This document shows, in pieces, positions 1 through 6,040 of a stretch of DNA of 12,343 bases. Source of the DNA: Lachnospiraceae bacterium UBA6987 (GTDB taxonomy: Bacteria > Bacillota > Clostridia > Lachnospirales > Lachnospiraceae). How positions within the stretch are numbered: the first letter of the stretch is position 1; each line of letters starts with the position of its first letter. A program made the translations under genes and the position numbers. Location: assembly GCA_002449955.1 (NCBI GenBank), contig DJYD01000037.1, positions 10,884 through 23,226 on the forward strand, written 5' to 3'. The notes beneath the pieces are model-generated. The model was not told where the DNA came from. It was given only the letters and a program-made list of their open reading frames with translations, and searched no databases.

Positions 1-401
1 ATGCCGATGATGCCGATGCGTTCCGGATCCACACGCTCACAGAGCGACAGAAAATCGACGGCCGCCATGAAATCCTCGGTGTTGATATCGGGAGAGGCCA
101 TATAGCGGACGTTTCCGCCGCTCTCGCCGGTGAAGGACGGGTCAAAGGCGATGGTGACAAAGCCACGCTCCGCCATGGTCTGGGCATAAAGCCCGGAGCA
201 CTGCTCCTTAACGGCGCCGAAAGGCCCGCAGACCGCTATTGCCGGCAGCTTTCCTTCCGCCTTCTTCGGCACATACATATCCGCCGCCAGGGTAATGCCG
301 TAGCGGTTCACAAAGGTCACCTTGCTGTGATCTACCTTATCGCTCTTCGGAAAGGTCTTGTCCCATTCCTCAGTCAGTTTCAGTTCTTCCTTCTTGATCA
401 T
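1..401 (-). CDS. alpha/beta hydrolase (YcjY / dienelactone-hydrolase-like), N-terminal 133 codons
   Basis: The gene starts at ATG 399-401 and runs off the left edge, so the C-terminal half is missing. The visible part reads as the N-terminus of a COG1073-type alpha/beta hydrolase. A strand near residues 28-44 (VTFVNRYGITLAADMYVP) is followed by a GPFGAVKEQ segment, which forms the oxyanion side of the fold in this group, and by AERGFVTIAFDPSFTGESGG. The last visible residues, RIGIIGI, are the strand just before the nucleophile elbow, so the catalytic Ser/Cys, Asp and His lie outside the window. The ribosome binding site GAGG lies 8 bases before the ATG. The gene follows the 73-residue protein gene after an 18-base gap, so they are probably co-transcribed. 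The substrate cannot be told; the family assignment is firm, any enzymatic detail is not. Confidence 0.88.
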   Translation of the reverse strand, partial: MIKKEELKLTEEWDKTFPKSDKVDHSKVTFVNRYGITLAADMYVPKKAEGKLPAIAVCGPFGAVKEQCSGLYAQTMAERGFVTIAFDPSFTGESGGNVRYMASPDINTEDFMAAVDFLSLCERVDPERIGIIG

Positions 402-419
402 CGATTTGTCCTCGCTTTC

Positions 420-641
420 TTATTTCATCTGCTTTTCCTGATCCCGGATCAGGAAGTCCATGCGGTCCACCCGGCGCTGGCTCTCGTGCATCTCATCGAT
501 CAACACGCAGCGCTGCAGCTTCATCTGGTGCAGCACCTCGTTAAAGCTTCCGGCCTCGTAGAGCGTGCCGATCCGCGTTGCCGCCTCCGCGCTGCAGCCG
601 GCGTCGGAAAGACCTTGTATCAGTTGTTCCTTAAGATTCAT
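420..641 (-). CDS. small helical protein of unknown function upstream of the hydrolase
   Basis: This is a 73-residue protein if it starts at ATG 639-641, which has GGAGG seven to eight bases upstream. An in-frame ATG 27 bases further upstream has no such site and is less likely. The sequence is rich in Glu, Lys, Arg, Leu and Met and looks entirely alpha-helical, with a probable coiled coil in the second half (about residues 35-73, MKLQRCVLIDEMHESQRRVD and on). Short helical proteins ending in a pattern like LLDEIHxxQxxIDxLDYLI are common in Clostridia beside hydrolase and regulator genes; I recognise the pattern but know no function. It is the first gene of the unit leading to the hydrolase and diverges from the LysR gene, so it is probably under that regulator. 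It may be a small partner or regulator of the hydrolase (inference). Confidence 0.72.
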   Translation of the reverse strand: MNLKEQLIQGLSDAGCSAEAATRIGTLYEAGSFNEVLHQMKLQRCVLIDEMHESQRRVDRMDFLIRDQEKQMK

Positions 642-674
642 TTGATTTTCCTCCGGCAAGGCTATCATAAGCGC

Positions 675-703
675 TTGCGCAGGACCTCGCTAATGGTTAT
701 AAT
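675..703 (+). promoter_or_regulatory. promoter of the LysR-type regulator gene
   Basis: TTGCGC at 675-680 and a perfect TATAAT at 698-703 are separated by exactly 17 bases. Transcription would start near 710 and give a leader of about 50 bases, in which AAGGAG precedes ATG 763. The inverted repeat at 713-733 lies just after the predicted start site, a position that would allow the regulator to repress its own gene. Confidence 0.7.
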
Positions 704-705
704 TT

Positions 706-733
706 ATATCATGATATTCGCGTTTTGAATATC
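706..733. promoter_or_regulatory. probable LysR operator (T-N11-A inverted repeat) with overlapping palindrome
   Basis: GATATTC at 713-719 and GAATATC at 727-733 are perfect inverted repeats with a 7-base spacer, centred on 723. The core TTC-N7-GAA gives the T-N11-A geometry typical of LysR-type binding sites (T717, A729). A second perfect palindrome, ATATCATGATAT (706-717), overlaps its left arm. Both lie in the only space between the divergent hydrolase unit and the LysR gene. That the neighbouring regulator binds here is inference from position and geometry. Confidence 0.65.
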
Positions 734-762
734 GCAGCAACAACTGACAAGGAGCATGCCCG

Positions 763-1677
763 ATGGAGATCCGTACCCTTCGATACTTTCTGGCCGTAGC
801 CAGAGAAGAAAACATGACAAGAGCCGCCGAGTTCCTGCATGTCACGCAGCCGACCCTGTCAAAGGCCCTGAAGGCGCTTGAAGACGAGCTCGGCAAAAAG
901 CTGTTCATCCGCCGCAGCTTCAGTATCCGCCTGACGGAAGAGGGCGTGCTGCTCCGGAACCGCGCGGAGGACCTCATCAGCATGGCGGATAAGATCGAGC
1001 AGGAATTCATCTCCCTCGACGACGTGAGCGGCGGAGAGCTCTACCTGGGGCTTGCGGAGTCCTACCAGATCAGGTACCTGGCCAGAGTGATCAGGGATTT
1101 CAAGACGCGCTGCCCGCAGCTGCATTACCACATCACGAGCGGCGATACGGAGCAGATCGCGGACAAGTTAGATAAAGGCCTTCTCGATTTCCTGGTGCTT
1201 GCGGAGCTGCCGGACAGCCACAAGTACGAATACCTGGCGTTCCCCGAAAAGGACGTGTGGGGGCTGGTGATCCCGGAAGGCGACGCGCTTGCGGAAAAAG
1301 ACGTGATCCGCGCGCAGGATTTAAAAGGCCTGCCGCTGTTTTGCTCCGAGCAGGCCTGGAACGGAGAGATCAAGACGTGGGCCGGCAGCGCCTATCCCGA
1401 AATGAAGCTGGAAGGCTCCTTCCGCCTCTCCTACAACGGCTCCGTTTTTGCGAGGGAAGGCCTCGGGTACCTGCTGACCTTCCGCCACCTGATCGACACA
1501 TCAAAAGAGAGCGGACTGGTGTTCCGCCCTCTTTATCCGGCCCTTGAGACCACCTTATATATTGCCTGGAACCGCTATCAGACCTTTACGCCGATCGCGG
1601 AAAGGTTTCTGGGACAGCTGAAAGAGTCCTTCTTCACAGCACCGCCTCTGACAGCGCCTCCTCAGCCGAGCGCATGA
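763..1677 (+). CDS. LysR family transcriptional regulator
   Basis: This 304-residue protein has the usual LysR length and architecture. A winged helix-turn-helix spans about residues 1-60 (MEIRTLRYFLAVAREENMTR, then a recognition helix around QPTLSKALKALE at 29-40). A linker helix to about 85 follows, then a periplasmic-binding-like effector domain from about 90 to 295. It is the only intact plus-strand gene here and is divergent from the small-protein/hydrolase unit, the classic arrangement for a LysR regulator controlling its neighbour in response to a small ligand. AAGGAG precedes the ATG. The last dozen residues (APPLTAPPQPSA) are low-complexity and lie in the 44-base tail-to-tail overlap with the oxidoreductase gene, so the native stop may have been earlier and lost. 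The effector cannot be predicted. Confidence 0.93.
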   Translation: MEIRTLRYFLAVAREENMTRAAEFLHVTQPTLSKALKALEDELGKKLFIRRSFSIRLTEEGVLLRNRAEDLISMADKIEQEFISLDDVSGGELYLGLAESYQIRYLARVIRDFKTRCPQLHYHITSGDTEQIADKLDKGLLDFLVLAELPDSHKYEYLAFPEKDVWGLVIPEGDALAEKDVIRAQDLKGLPLFCSEQAWNGEIKTWAGSAYPEMKLEGSFRLSYNGSVFAREGLGYLLTFRHLIDTSKESGLVFRPLYPALETTLYIAWNRYQTFTPIAERFLGQLKESFFTAPPLTAPPQPSA

Positions 1678-2206
1678 TCGCGCTCACGTCCGCTCCGTAA
1701 ATATCGAGCCCGGCCGCCTCAAATTTCCTGACGTTCCGGATGCCGTAATAGTTCTGCGCGAGCGCCTTTACATATCCGAAGCCGTAATCCTCAGGCACGT
1801 AGCAGCCGCCGGCCGTCGTCACGTAAAACAGGCGCCCCGCGCGGCAAAGGCCGACCGGGATCCCCTCCTCGGAGTATTTGAAGCTGATCCCCACCACGTT
1901 TACCTGTTCCAGGTACTGCTTCAGCATGGCCGGAAACGACAGGTCCCAGTACGGCGCCGCGATCACGATAGTCTCAGCCTCTGCAAACTGCCGCGCAAGA
2001 TCAAACAGCGGGTCCTGCCAGGCGCCGGCCGCAGCCAGCTGATCCCGCTTAGCAAGAAATTCCTCATTGCAGACAGGGAAAGCAAGCTCCTCCAGGCGGA
2101 GCTCCTCATAAGCCCCGCCCAGCTTTGCAAGCAACTTTTCGGCCAGCTTCCGCGTTCTGGACTCCTTCCGCACGCAGGCATTCACAAAAAGAATCGTTTT
2201 ATCCAT
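1634..2206 (-). CDS. NAD(P)H-dependent flavin oxidoreductase (flavodoxin-fold, azoreductase-like)
   Basis: This 190-residue protein belongs to the flavodoxin-like NAD(P)H dehydrogenase/azoreductase superfamily. The N-terminal beta strand and phosphate-binding stretch MDKTILFVNACVRKESRTRK matches the FMN phosphate loop. APYWDLSFPAMLKQYLEQV (about 84-102) corresponds to the conserved P-Y-W/N-x-S-x-P-A segment that contacts the flavin, and VTTAGG (about 129-134) to the second FMN loop. Such enzymes reduce quinones, azo or nitro compounds with NAD(P)H in the cytoplasm. The start ATG 2204-2206 has AAGGAG four bases upstream. The gene lies 23 bases after the 68-residue protein gene and is probably co-transcribed with it. 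Its 3' end overlaps the convergent LysR gene by 44 bases. The natural substrate is not visible from sequence. Confidence 0.88.
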   Translation of the reverse strand: MDKTILFVNACVRKESRTRKLAEKLLAKLGGAYEELRLEELAFPVCNEEFLAKRDQLAAAGAWQDPLFDLARQFAEAETIVIAAPYWDLSFPAMLKQYLEQVNVVGISFKYSEEGIPVGLCRAGRLFYVTTAGGCYVPEDYGFGYVKALAQNYYGIRNVRKFEAAGLDIYGADVSAIMRSAEEALSEAVL

Positions 2207-2229
2207 AATGCTCCTTATCCTCTTCCAAA

Positions 2230-2436
2230 TTAGTCTTCTTCCAGAAGGTCCCTGATCGTATTCAGGTCATCCTCTGTCAGGTTGTCCGGATCGATCCCGC
2301 AGTCCCATGCGGCATCAAAAAGTACCTTGCCATGCCGCAGCCCAGCCGCGATCTCTTCCAGTTTGTCTTCCGGGACACCAAAATAGCCGGTGCCGTGAAG
2401 CATGGCCAGTTCCACAGGATCAAAAGGCAGTGACAT
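2230..2436 (-). CDS. small acidic protein of unknown function (68 aa)
   Basis: I do not recognise this 68-residue protein. It starts at ATG 2434-2436 with GGAGG seven bases upstream, which supports it as a real gene. It is acidic, especially the C-terminus (DPDNLTEDDLNTIRDLLEED), and predicted to be mostly helical, with one Cys in AAWDCGIDP. There are no membrane segments. It directly precedes the flavin oxidoreductase gene with a 23-base gap, so the two probably share a transcript. It lies at the boundary between the GC-rich left part and the AT-richer patch; its codon usage is intermediate. Confidence 0.65.
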   Translation of the reverse strand: MSLPFDPVELAMLHGTGYFGVPEDKLEEIAAGLRHGKVLFDAAWDCGIDPDNLTEDDLNTIRDLLEED

Positions 2437-2470
2437 CAGATGACCTCCAAAACTAAAATGACAGCGTGGC

Positions 2471-2584
2471 TTATCTCAGCGCTTCTTCCTGAAGGCGATT
2501 TTTTTCCAGCTCACTCCAATTACAAAAAAATTGTTCTACCTGTTCCGAAGAAGGATCTGGCACATTGACCTTTACGGTTCTCAC
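2471..2584 (-). CDS. possible very small protein (37 aa, GTG start)
   Basis: A short open frame begins at GTG 2582-2584 with GGAGG nine bases upstream, and ends at TAA 2471-2473. The product starts MRTVKVNVPDPSSEQVEQFF and ends in a charged helix, WSELEKNRLQEEALR. It starts four bases after the TGA (2589-2591) of the frameshifted ORF upstream, an arrangement that allows translational coupling. Composition looks coding (many Glu, Val, Gln, few rare codons). I know no family. It could be a genuine small protein, such as a partner or antitoxin-like peptide, or the tail of a decayed larger gene. Confidence 0.4.
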   Translation of the reverse strand: MRTVKVNVPDPSSEQVEQFFCNWSELEKNRLQEEALR

Positions 2585-2588
2585 GTCA

Positions 2589-2724
2589 TCAAGCCTCCTT
2601 TGGCACCGGTATATAAACCATTTTCAGTGGAATCATCTTCTGATATTTCTCATCAAGTGCGTCATCATCAGCTATGAAATTCTTTCAGTGCGACAAATGT
2701 GAATTTGTCTTCCTGTACTACCAA
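2589..2724 (-). pseudogene. small ORF broken by one extra base in an A-run
   Basis: Two overlapping frames join into one coding-like product if one base is removed from the A-run that is TTT on the plus strand at 2683-2685. The first frame reads from TTG 2722-2724 (LVVQEDKFTFVALK) to a stop at 2668-2670. The second continues NFIADDDALDEKYQKMIPLK then MVYIPVPKEA and stops at 2589-2591. The repaired product would be about 44 residues. The presumed TTG start overlaps the stop of the 298-residue gene (2718-2720). Its nearest good GGAGG is 13 bases away, so the start is doubtful. No family is recognised. It is either a decayed gene, an assembly or sequencing indel, or (less likely) a programmed frameshift. 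Confidence 0.42.
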
Positions 2725-3614
2725 TTTCCCTGCGGATCCTCCTTATTCACAGGAATTGTCACTTCGCAGGCATAGTCTTTGGGTAAGGCGTCACGCGTCC
2801 CTCTCAAACGCCAGTAGTCTTTCCAGTATTCCCACCACTTTCTTGACAACGGTTCTATTTCTTCTTCTGAATACCTTCCCCTTTTTCCTGCGATCTCTAT
2901 TTCATCGCCGCCAACGATAAAGCCAACTTCATCACATCGGGCGCAGAGGATGTGTTTTGCGGTTCCCAGAGTCTCTGCACCTTTAAAGTCTTTGACGGGG
3001 AGCCGGTTCTTGTAATCATTCAGCAACGACTCAGCCTCTTTATTATCATCGAATGCCATGTCATATGTATCGACAGGATAAAGGATCGAATCGTCATCAC
3101 GGAAACGTTCATGCCAGTTTTTATCATTCAGATCATCCAGAAAGACCGCAAAAACATGACCATAGAAGCGCACAGCCAAAACATTAGTAGTATGAGTTTC
3201 TTTTTCTGTTTTTGTTTCATCATAAAGCTGCACATCGCAGAACTCCAACTGAAGCATATCGTCACCCACATGCCAGCACCACCACGATCCTACATCAGAT
3301 ATGGCGTCCGCCAGTATGTTGAGCGCATTTCTGCTTGTGAACCCCTTATGGGAATCAGGCTTTGAATCGTTATAAAACACCTCCGAGACAGGAAGTCTGT
3401 TTGTATATCCTGATTCGATATCATGAAACGTTACGGAATCACTATTCTCTATGAAAACAGCTTCGTCATACTGCATTTTTTCGGCGTATTCAATGTCGTC
3501 ATGTTCTTCTTCAGAAACGATATCTGCTTCATGACCTTGTGCGCGATAGTTATCGCGCAATTTTATTGCCAGATCAGCATGGTCAGGCTTGTAAAAAATC
3601 ACTGTCTTCTTCAT
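2718..3614 (-). CDS. unrecognised two-part protein (298 aa)
   Basis: I do not recognise the family. The start is ATG 3612-3614, which has GGAGG close upstream; an upstream in-frame ATG at 3650 lacks a site and would overlap the GNAT gene. The first ~90 residues begin with a hydrophobic strand and alternate strand and helix (MKKTVIFYKPDHADLAIKLR ... YDEAVFIENSD), suggesting a small alpha/beta Rossmann-like domain. The remainder has an aromatic-rich segment DVGSWWCWHVGDDMLQLEF, a hydrophobic strand VLAVRFYGHVFAVFLDDL, a possible Cys pair in HILCARCDEVGFIVGG, and a second tryptophan-rich stretch near the C-terminus (KWWEYWKDYWRLRG). It is acidic, with no signal peptide or membrane helix, so probably cytoplasmic. 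It follows the GNAT gene by 32 bases and sits in the AT-richer patch, consistent with acquisition by transfer. Confidence 0.8.
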   Translation of the reverse strand: MKKTVIFYKPDHADLAIKLRDNYRAQGHEADIVSEEEHDDIEYAEKMQYDEAVFIENSDSVTFHDIESGYTNRLPVSEVFYNDSKPDSHKGFTSRNALNILADAISDVGSWWCWHVGDDMLQLEFCDVQLYDETKTEKETHTTNVLAVRFYGHVFAVFLDDLNDKNWHERFRDDDSILYPVDTYDMAFDDNKEAESLLNDYKNRLPVKDFKGAETLGTAKHILCARCDEVGFIVGGDEIEIAGKRGRYSEEEIEPLSRKWWEYWKDYWRLRGTRDALPKDYACEVTIPVNKEDPQGNW

Positions 3615-3646
3615 AGATCCTCCCAACTGGAATTTGGCTGACACAT

Positions 3647-4132
3647 TCAAATCCCTCTGCGATACAGCTCAACAGGGTCTCCATCGTCATTCAGATACTG
3701 TTTTTCTAATGTAAATCCGTATTTCCAAAGAATCCTCTTTGAATACAGATTTGAGGGATCAGTTAAAGCAATGAGTACTGGAGAAACATGCGTATCCGTC
3801 GCCATCTGGATTAAAGTGCCAACCAGTTCCGAGCCGTATCCATGATTCCAATACGGAGGCAGCAACATGTATTCGATTTCAATGGCATCATATTCAGCAT
3901 TCAGGGTCAATGCTCCCATTCCGATGAAAGTATCCTTGTTTTCATGTGAGATAAACACTTTGTAAAAACCAAGTTTTGACTCTGAAGCGTTGATGTCAAG
4001 CATTACTTGAAAAAGCAACTTGGATTCTTCTTCGGTAAAGATTCGACCGTAATTCATGTTCATCGTTTCCCTGTTGAAAACCAATCGGGAATACAATGTT
4101 TCATCTGCTTCTTGATATTTTTCAAGTTTCAT
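3647..4132 (-). CDS. GNAT family N-acetyltransferase (RimJ/RimL-like)
   Basis: This 161-residue protein has the size and motif order of a RimJ/RimL-type GNAT. Strand beta-4 and motif A (about 85-105, IEYMLLPPYWNHGYGSELVG) carry the Gly-x-Gly loop that binds the acetyl-CoA pyrophosphate, here as HGYGSE rather than the more usual RGxGxE. Motif B follows as TDPSNLYSKRILWKYGF (about 124-140), with the Asn-x-x-Ser pattern that precedes the final helix. It would transfer an acetyl group from acetyl-CoA to an amine; protein N-termini, antibiotics and polyamines are all substrates in this family and nothing here decides. A GGAGA site precedes ATG 4130-4132. It is the first intact gene of the AT-richer patch and is followed by the 298-residue gene after 32 bases. 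Confidence 0.87.
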   Translation of the reverse strand: MKLEKYQEADETLYSRLVFNRETMNMNYGRIFTEEESKLLFQVMLDINASESKLGFYKVFISHENKDTFIGMGALTLNAEYDAIEIEYMLLPPYWNHGYGSELVGTLIQMATDTHVSPVLIALTDPSNLYSKRILWKYGFTLEKQYLNDDGDPVELYRRGI

Positions 4133-4142
4133 CTGCTTCTCC

Positions 4143-4158
4143 GCAAATCCCCATTTGC
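4143..4158. repeat. perfect 6-bp hairpin with 4-base loop
   Basis: GCAAAT-CCCC-ATTTGC is a perfect inverted repeat that lies directly after the stop of the ATPase remnant (4159-4161) and 10 bases before the GNAT start codon. Neither strand shows a proper T-tract, so it is a weak terminator at best. It could also affect ribosome access to the GNAT gene. Confidence 0.35.
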
Positions 4159-4293
4159 TTAATTCTTTTCAAGTAGCCAGTCTGCCAGGTTGTATATCTT
4201 AATGCCCTCGTAGTCGTAAGTCTCATGACGGGTATTCGCCAGGATCAGCTTAGGGTATGCGTCTTTGATCTTAAAAAGTGGATCATATTCGGT
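4159..4293 (-). pseudogene. C-terminal remnant of an AAA/DUF4143-type ATPase
   Basis: The open stretch reads TEYDPLFKIKDAYPKLILAN, then TRHETYDYEGIKIYNLADWL and LEKN before TAA 4159-4161. The pattern D-x-Y-P-K-x-x-L followed some 16 residues later by EG-I-x-I-x-N-x-A-x-W-L is that of the very C-terminus of the common bacterial ATP-binding proteins with a DUF4143 or nuclease-like tail. An in-frame TAA at 4294-4296 interrupts it; the frame before that stop continues as WFHIDKSHDFE and might be a few more original codons. There is no start codon and the ATPase core is absent, so this is a gene stub of about 45 codons. It marks an old deletion boundary just upstream of the GNAT gene. Confidence 0.6.
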
Positions 4294-4352
4294 TTACTCA
4301 AAATCGTGGCTTTTGTCAATGTGAAACCATGTATTAAACCATCTCCCCGCAT

Positions 4353-4574
4353 TCACTCCAGATACTCATAATAATCCCTCGGCGTGTGCTCCATCAGGTC
4401 GGCGACGAATTCGTCGATCGGCATCTCGCATTTGTCTTCCAGCCATTTTTCCAGCGCCTTCACGTTCCCGCCGGTGCCGAACCAGAGGTCGTGTTCCTGC
4501 GCTTTGCTGAGCTCCGTGATCTTGTGGTTGCGTTTATAGATCGCGCTGTAGTTTTCGAAGGAGTAGTTGTGCAT
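4353..4574 (-). CDS. small protein downstream of, or C-terminal extension of, the radical SAM gene
   Basis: From ATG 4572-4574 this encodes 73 residues: a hydrophilic N-terminus (MHNYSFENYSAIYKRNHKIT) and a compact, acidic helical part containing HDLWFGTGGNVKALEKWLED. I do not recognise a family. The ATG has no convincing ribosome binding site. The coding pattern continues upstream in the same frame without a start codon to 4607 (YRGQGSFFEF), with codons typical of the GC-rich genes here, until TGA 4608-4610. Either the gene begins at 4574 and is coupled to the radical SAM stop four bases earlier, or it was originally one reading frame with that gene and a single extra base near 4605 split them. 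Confidence 0.55.
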   Translation of the reverse strand: MHNYSFENYSAIYKRNHKITELSKAQEHDLWFGTGGNVKALEKWLEDKCEMPIDEFVADLMEHTPRDYYEYLE

Positions 4575-4578
4575 GAAC

Positions 4579-5469
4579 TCAAAGAACGAGCCCTGGCCGC
4601 GGTAGCATCACTTCCCGCCGGATGCGGCTCAGCACGTGCTTCTTATCCGCGCTCCAAAGCGGCGCGATCAGCAGGCGCTTGTCTCCGTCGCCGGTCAGAC
4701 GGTGAACGACCACGGAATCCGGGATCTCCGGGACACATTTCTTCAGGATATCAATGTACTCATCCTCCGTGAGCGCGTGCACGCGGCCTTCCTCGTATTC
4801 CTTTGCAAGATCCGTTCCTTTCAGGATATGCAGCAGCTGCAGCTTGATCCCGTCCGTTCTTCCCGCGCAGACATATCTGACAGATGCGCACATGTCCTCC
4901 GCCGTCTCTCCGGGAAGCCCCAGGATCAGATGCGTGATGATTTCGATCCCGCGCGCCTTTAATTCCGCGACCGCCTTATCATACACGGAAAGCGGATAGC
5001 CGCGCCGGATGTATTCCGCTGTTTTTTCATGAATGGTCTGAAGACCAAGCTCTATCCAGACCGGCTTTTCGCGGTTCAGTTCTGAAAGAAGGTCCAGCAC
5101 CTCCTCCGGAAGGCAGTCCGGGCGGGTCGCGACCGACAATGCGGCAATATCCGAGTGGCTGATCGCTTCCCGGTACAGCTTCCGGAGCCTGGGAAGGTCT
5201 GCGTATGTTCCCGTATAGGCCTGAAAGTAGGCGATATACTTTCCGTCCCGGATCTTCCCGGCAACGCGCTTTTTTCCCTGCTCGATCTGCTCCGTGATGC
5301 TGATCGCGCGGCTTTCGGCAAACTCGCCGCTGCCGCCGGCCGAACAGAAAATGCAGCCCCGCGTATCCAGGGTGCCGTCCCTGACCGGACAGGTAAAGCC
5401 GCCGTCGAGCGCGAGCTTATAGACCTTGCATCCGAAACGGGCGCGCATGCTGTCGCCAAGTGTGATCAT
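4579..5469 (-). CDS. YhcC/YtqA-type radical SAM protein (TIGR01212 family)
   Basis: This 296-residue protein matches the TIGR01212 family throughout. The radical SAM cluster is Cys27-x11-Cys39-x2-Cys42 in FTCPVRDGTLDTRGCIFC, the spacing seen in E. coli YhcC. YIAYFQAYTGTYADLPRLR, ATRPDCLPEEVLDLL, WIELGLQTIHEKTAEYIRRG, HLILGLPGE and VVVHRLTGDGDKRLLIAPLW are all family landmarks in order. It would cleave S-adenosylmethionine with a 4Fe-4S cluster in the cytoplasm; the substrate of the family is not settled to my knowledge. The start ATG directly abuts the TAA of the nitroreductase gene (TAAATG), with GGAG inside that gene's last codons, so the two are coupled. The last ten codons (LPRPGLVL) use rare codons and look out of frame; see the frameshift finding at 4605. 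Confidence 0.92.
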   Translation of the reverse strand: MITLGDSMRARFGCKVYKLALDGGFTCPVRDGTLDTRGCIFCSAGGSGEFAESRAISITEQIEQGKKRVAGKIRDGKYIAYFQAYTGTYADLPRLRKLYREAISHSDIAALSVATRPDCLPEEVLDLLSELNREKPVWIELGLQTIHEKTAEYIRRGYPLSVYDKAVAELKARGIEIITHLILGLPGETAEDMCASVRYVCAGRTDGIKLQLLHILKGTDLAKEYEEGRVHALTEDEYIDILKKCVPEIPDSVVVHRLTGDGDKRLLIAPLWSADKKHVLSRIRREVMLPRPGLVL

Positions 5470-5994
5470 TTACAGCTCCATTACGGTTTCTTCCAGCGGT
5501 TTTCTCAGAAAGTGCCAGGGATTGGCCTTGGATGCATCCGAGGGATAGCCCATCGAGAACATCATGACCGGGACGATGCCTTCCGGCAATTCAAATGTCT
5601 CCGCAACCGCTTTCGAATCAAAGCCGCGCAGCCATACGGAATGGACGCCCAGTTCCTCTGCCTCGTACATCATGGTCGTGGCAACGATGGTGGCATCCTG
5701 TTCACCGGAGCAGTAGTTGTCATACCACTGATCGCGGGGATTGCGCCAGGCCGTTTTCGCATCGTAGCACACCAGGAGCATGAGCGGCGCGTTATAATGA
5801 GACACGCGAAGGGTCCTTGCCTTCTTCAGCGCTTCCTCGCTTTTGATCACATAGATCCGCTGCGGCTGGTAATTGCACGCGGTCGGAGCGAGCCTGCCCG
5901 CCTCCAGGATCTTATCGATCTTTTCCTGTTCCACAGGCCGCGCATCAAAGTAACGTTCGGAATATCGATTCTGTGCCAGTTCAAAAAAGTTCAT
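5470..5994 (-). CDS. nitroreductase family protein (FMN-dependent)
   Basis: This is a 174-residue protein from ATG 5992-5994, which has GAGGTG about six bases upstream; a GTG nine bases earlier is a possible alternative. The N-terminal MNFFELAQNRYSERYFDAR holds the Arg-x-Ser-x-Arg pattern that contacts FMN phosphate. EAGRLAPTACNYQPQRIYVI (about 29-48) is the second flavin-binding segment. ELGVHSVWLRGF and VPVMMFSMGYP complete the family signature, the latter ending in the conserved Gly-Tyr-Pro. These are dimeric NAD(P)H oxidoreductases that reduce nitro compounds, quinones or flavins in the cytoplasm. At under 180 residues it belongs to the shorter class. The gene lies 46 bases after the TIGR04076 gene and abuts the radical SAM gene, so it is the middle of a five-gene operon. 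Confidence 0.93.
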   Translation of the reverse strand: MNFFELAQNRYSERYFDARPVEQEKIDKILEAGRLAPTACNYQPQRIYVIKSEEALKKARTLRVSHYNAPLMLLVCYDAKTAWRNPRDQWYDNYCSGEQDATIVATTMMYEAEELGVHSVWLRGFDSKAVAETFELPEGIVPVMMFSMGYPSDASKANPWHFLRKPLEETVMEL

Positions 5995-6040
5995 TTCAAA
6001 CACCTCTCATTTTTTATCAGGACAGGCAATGCCTTCTTTT

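Noticed and set aside
3615..3650. Upstream start for the 298-residue protein
   Set aside because: It lacks a ribosome binding site, while the ATG at 3614 has GGAGG directly in front; the extension also overlaps the GNAT stop.
4270..4330. TTGACA with 17-base spacing as promoter for the GNAT gene
   Set aside because: The -35 box is perfect but the matching -10 (TAAACC) is poor, and the site lies within the ATPase remnant.
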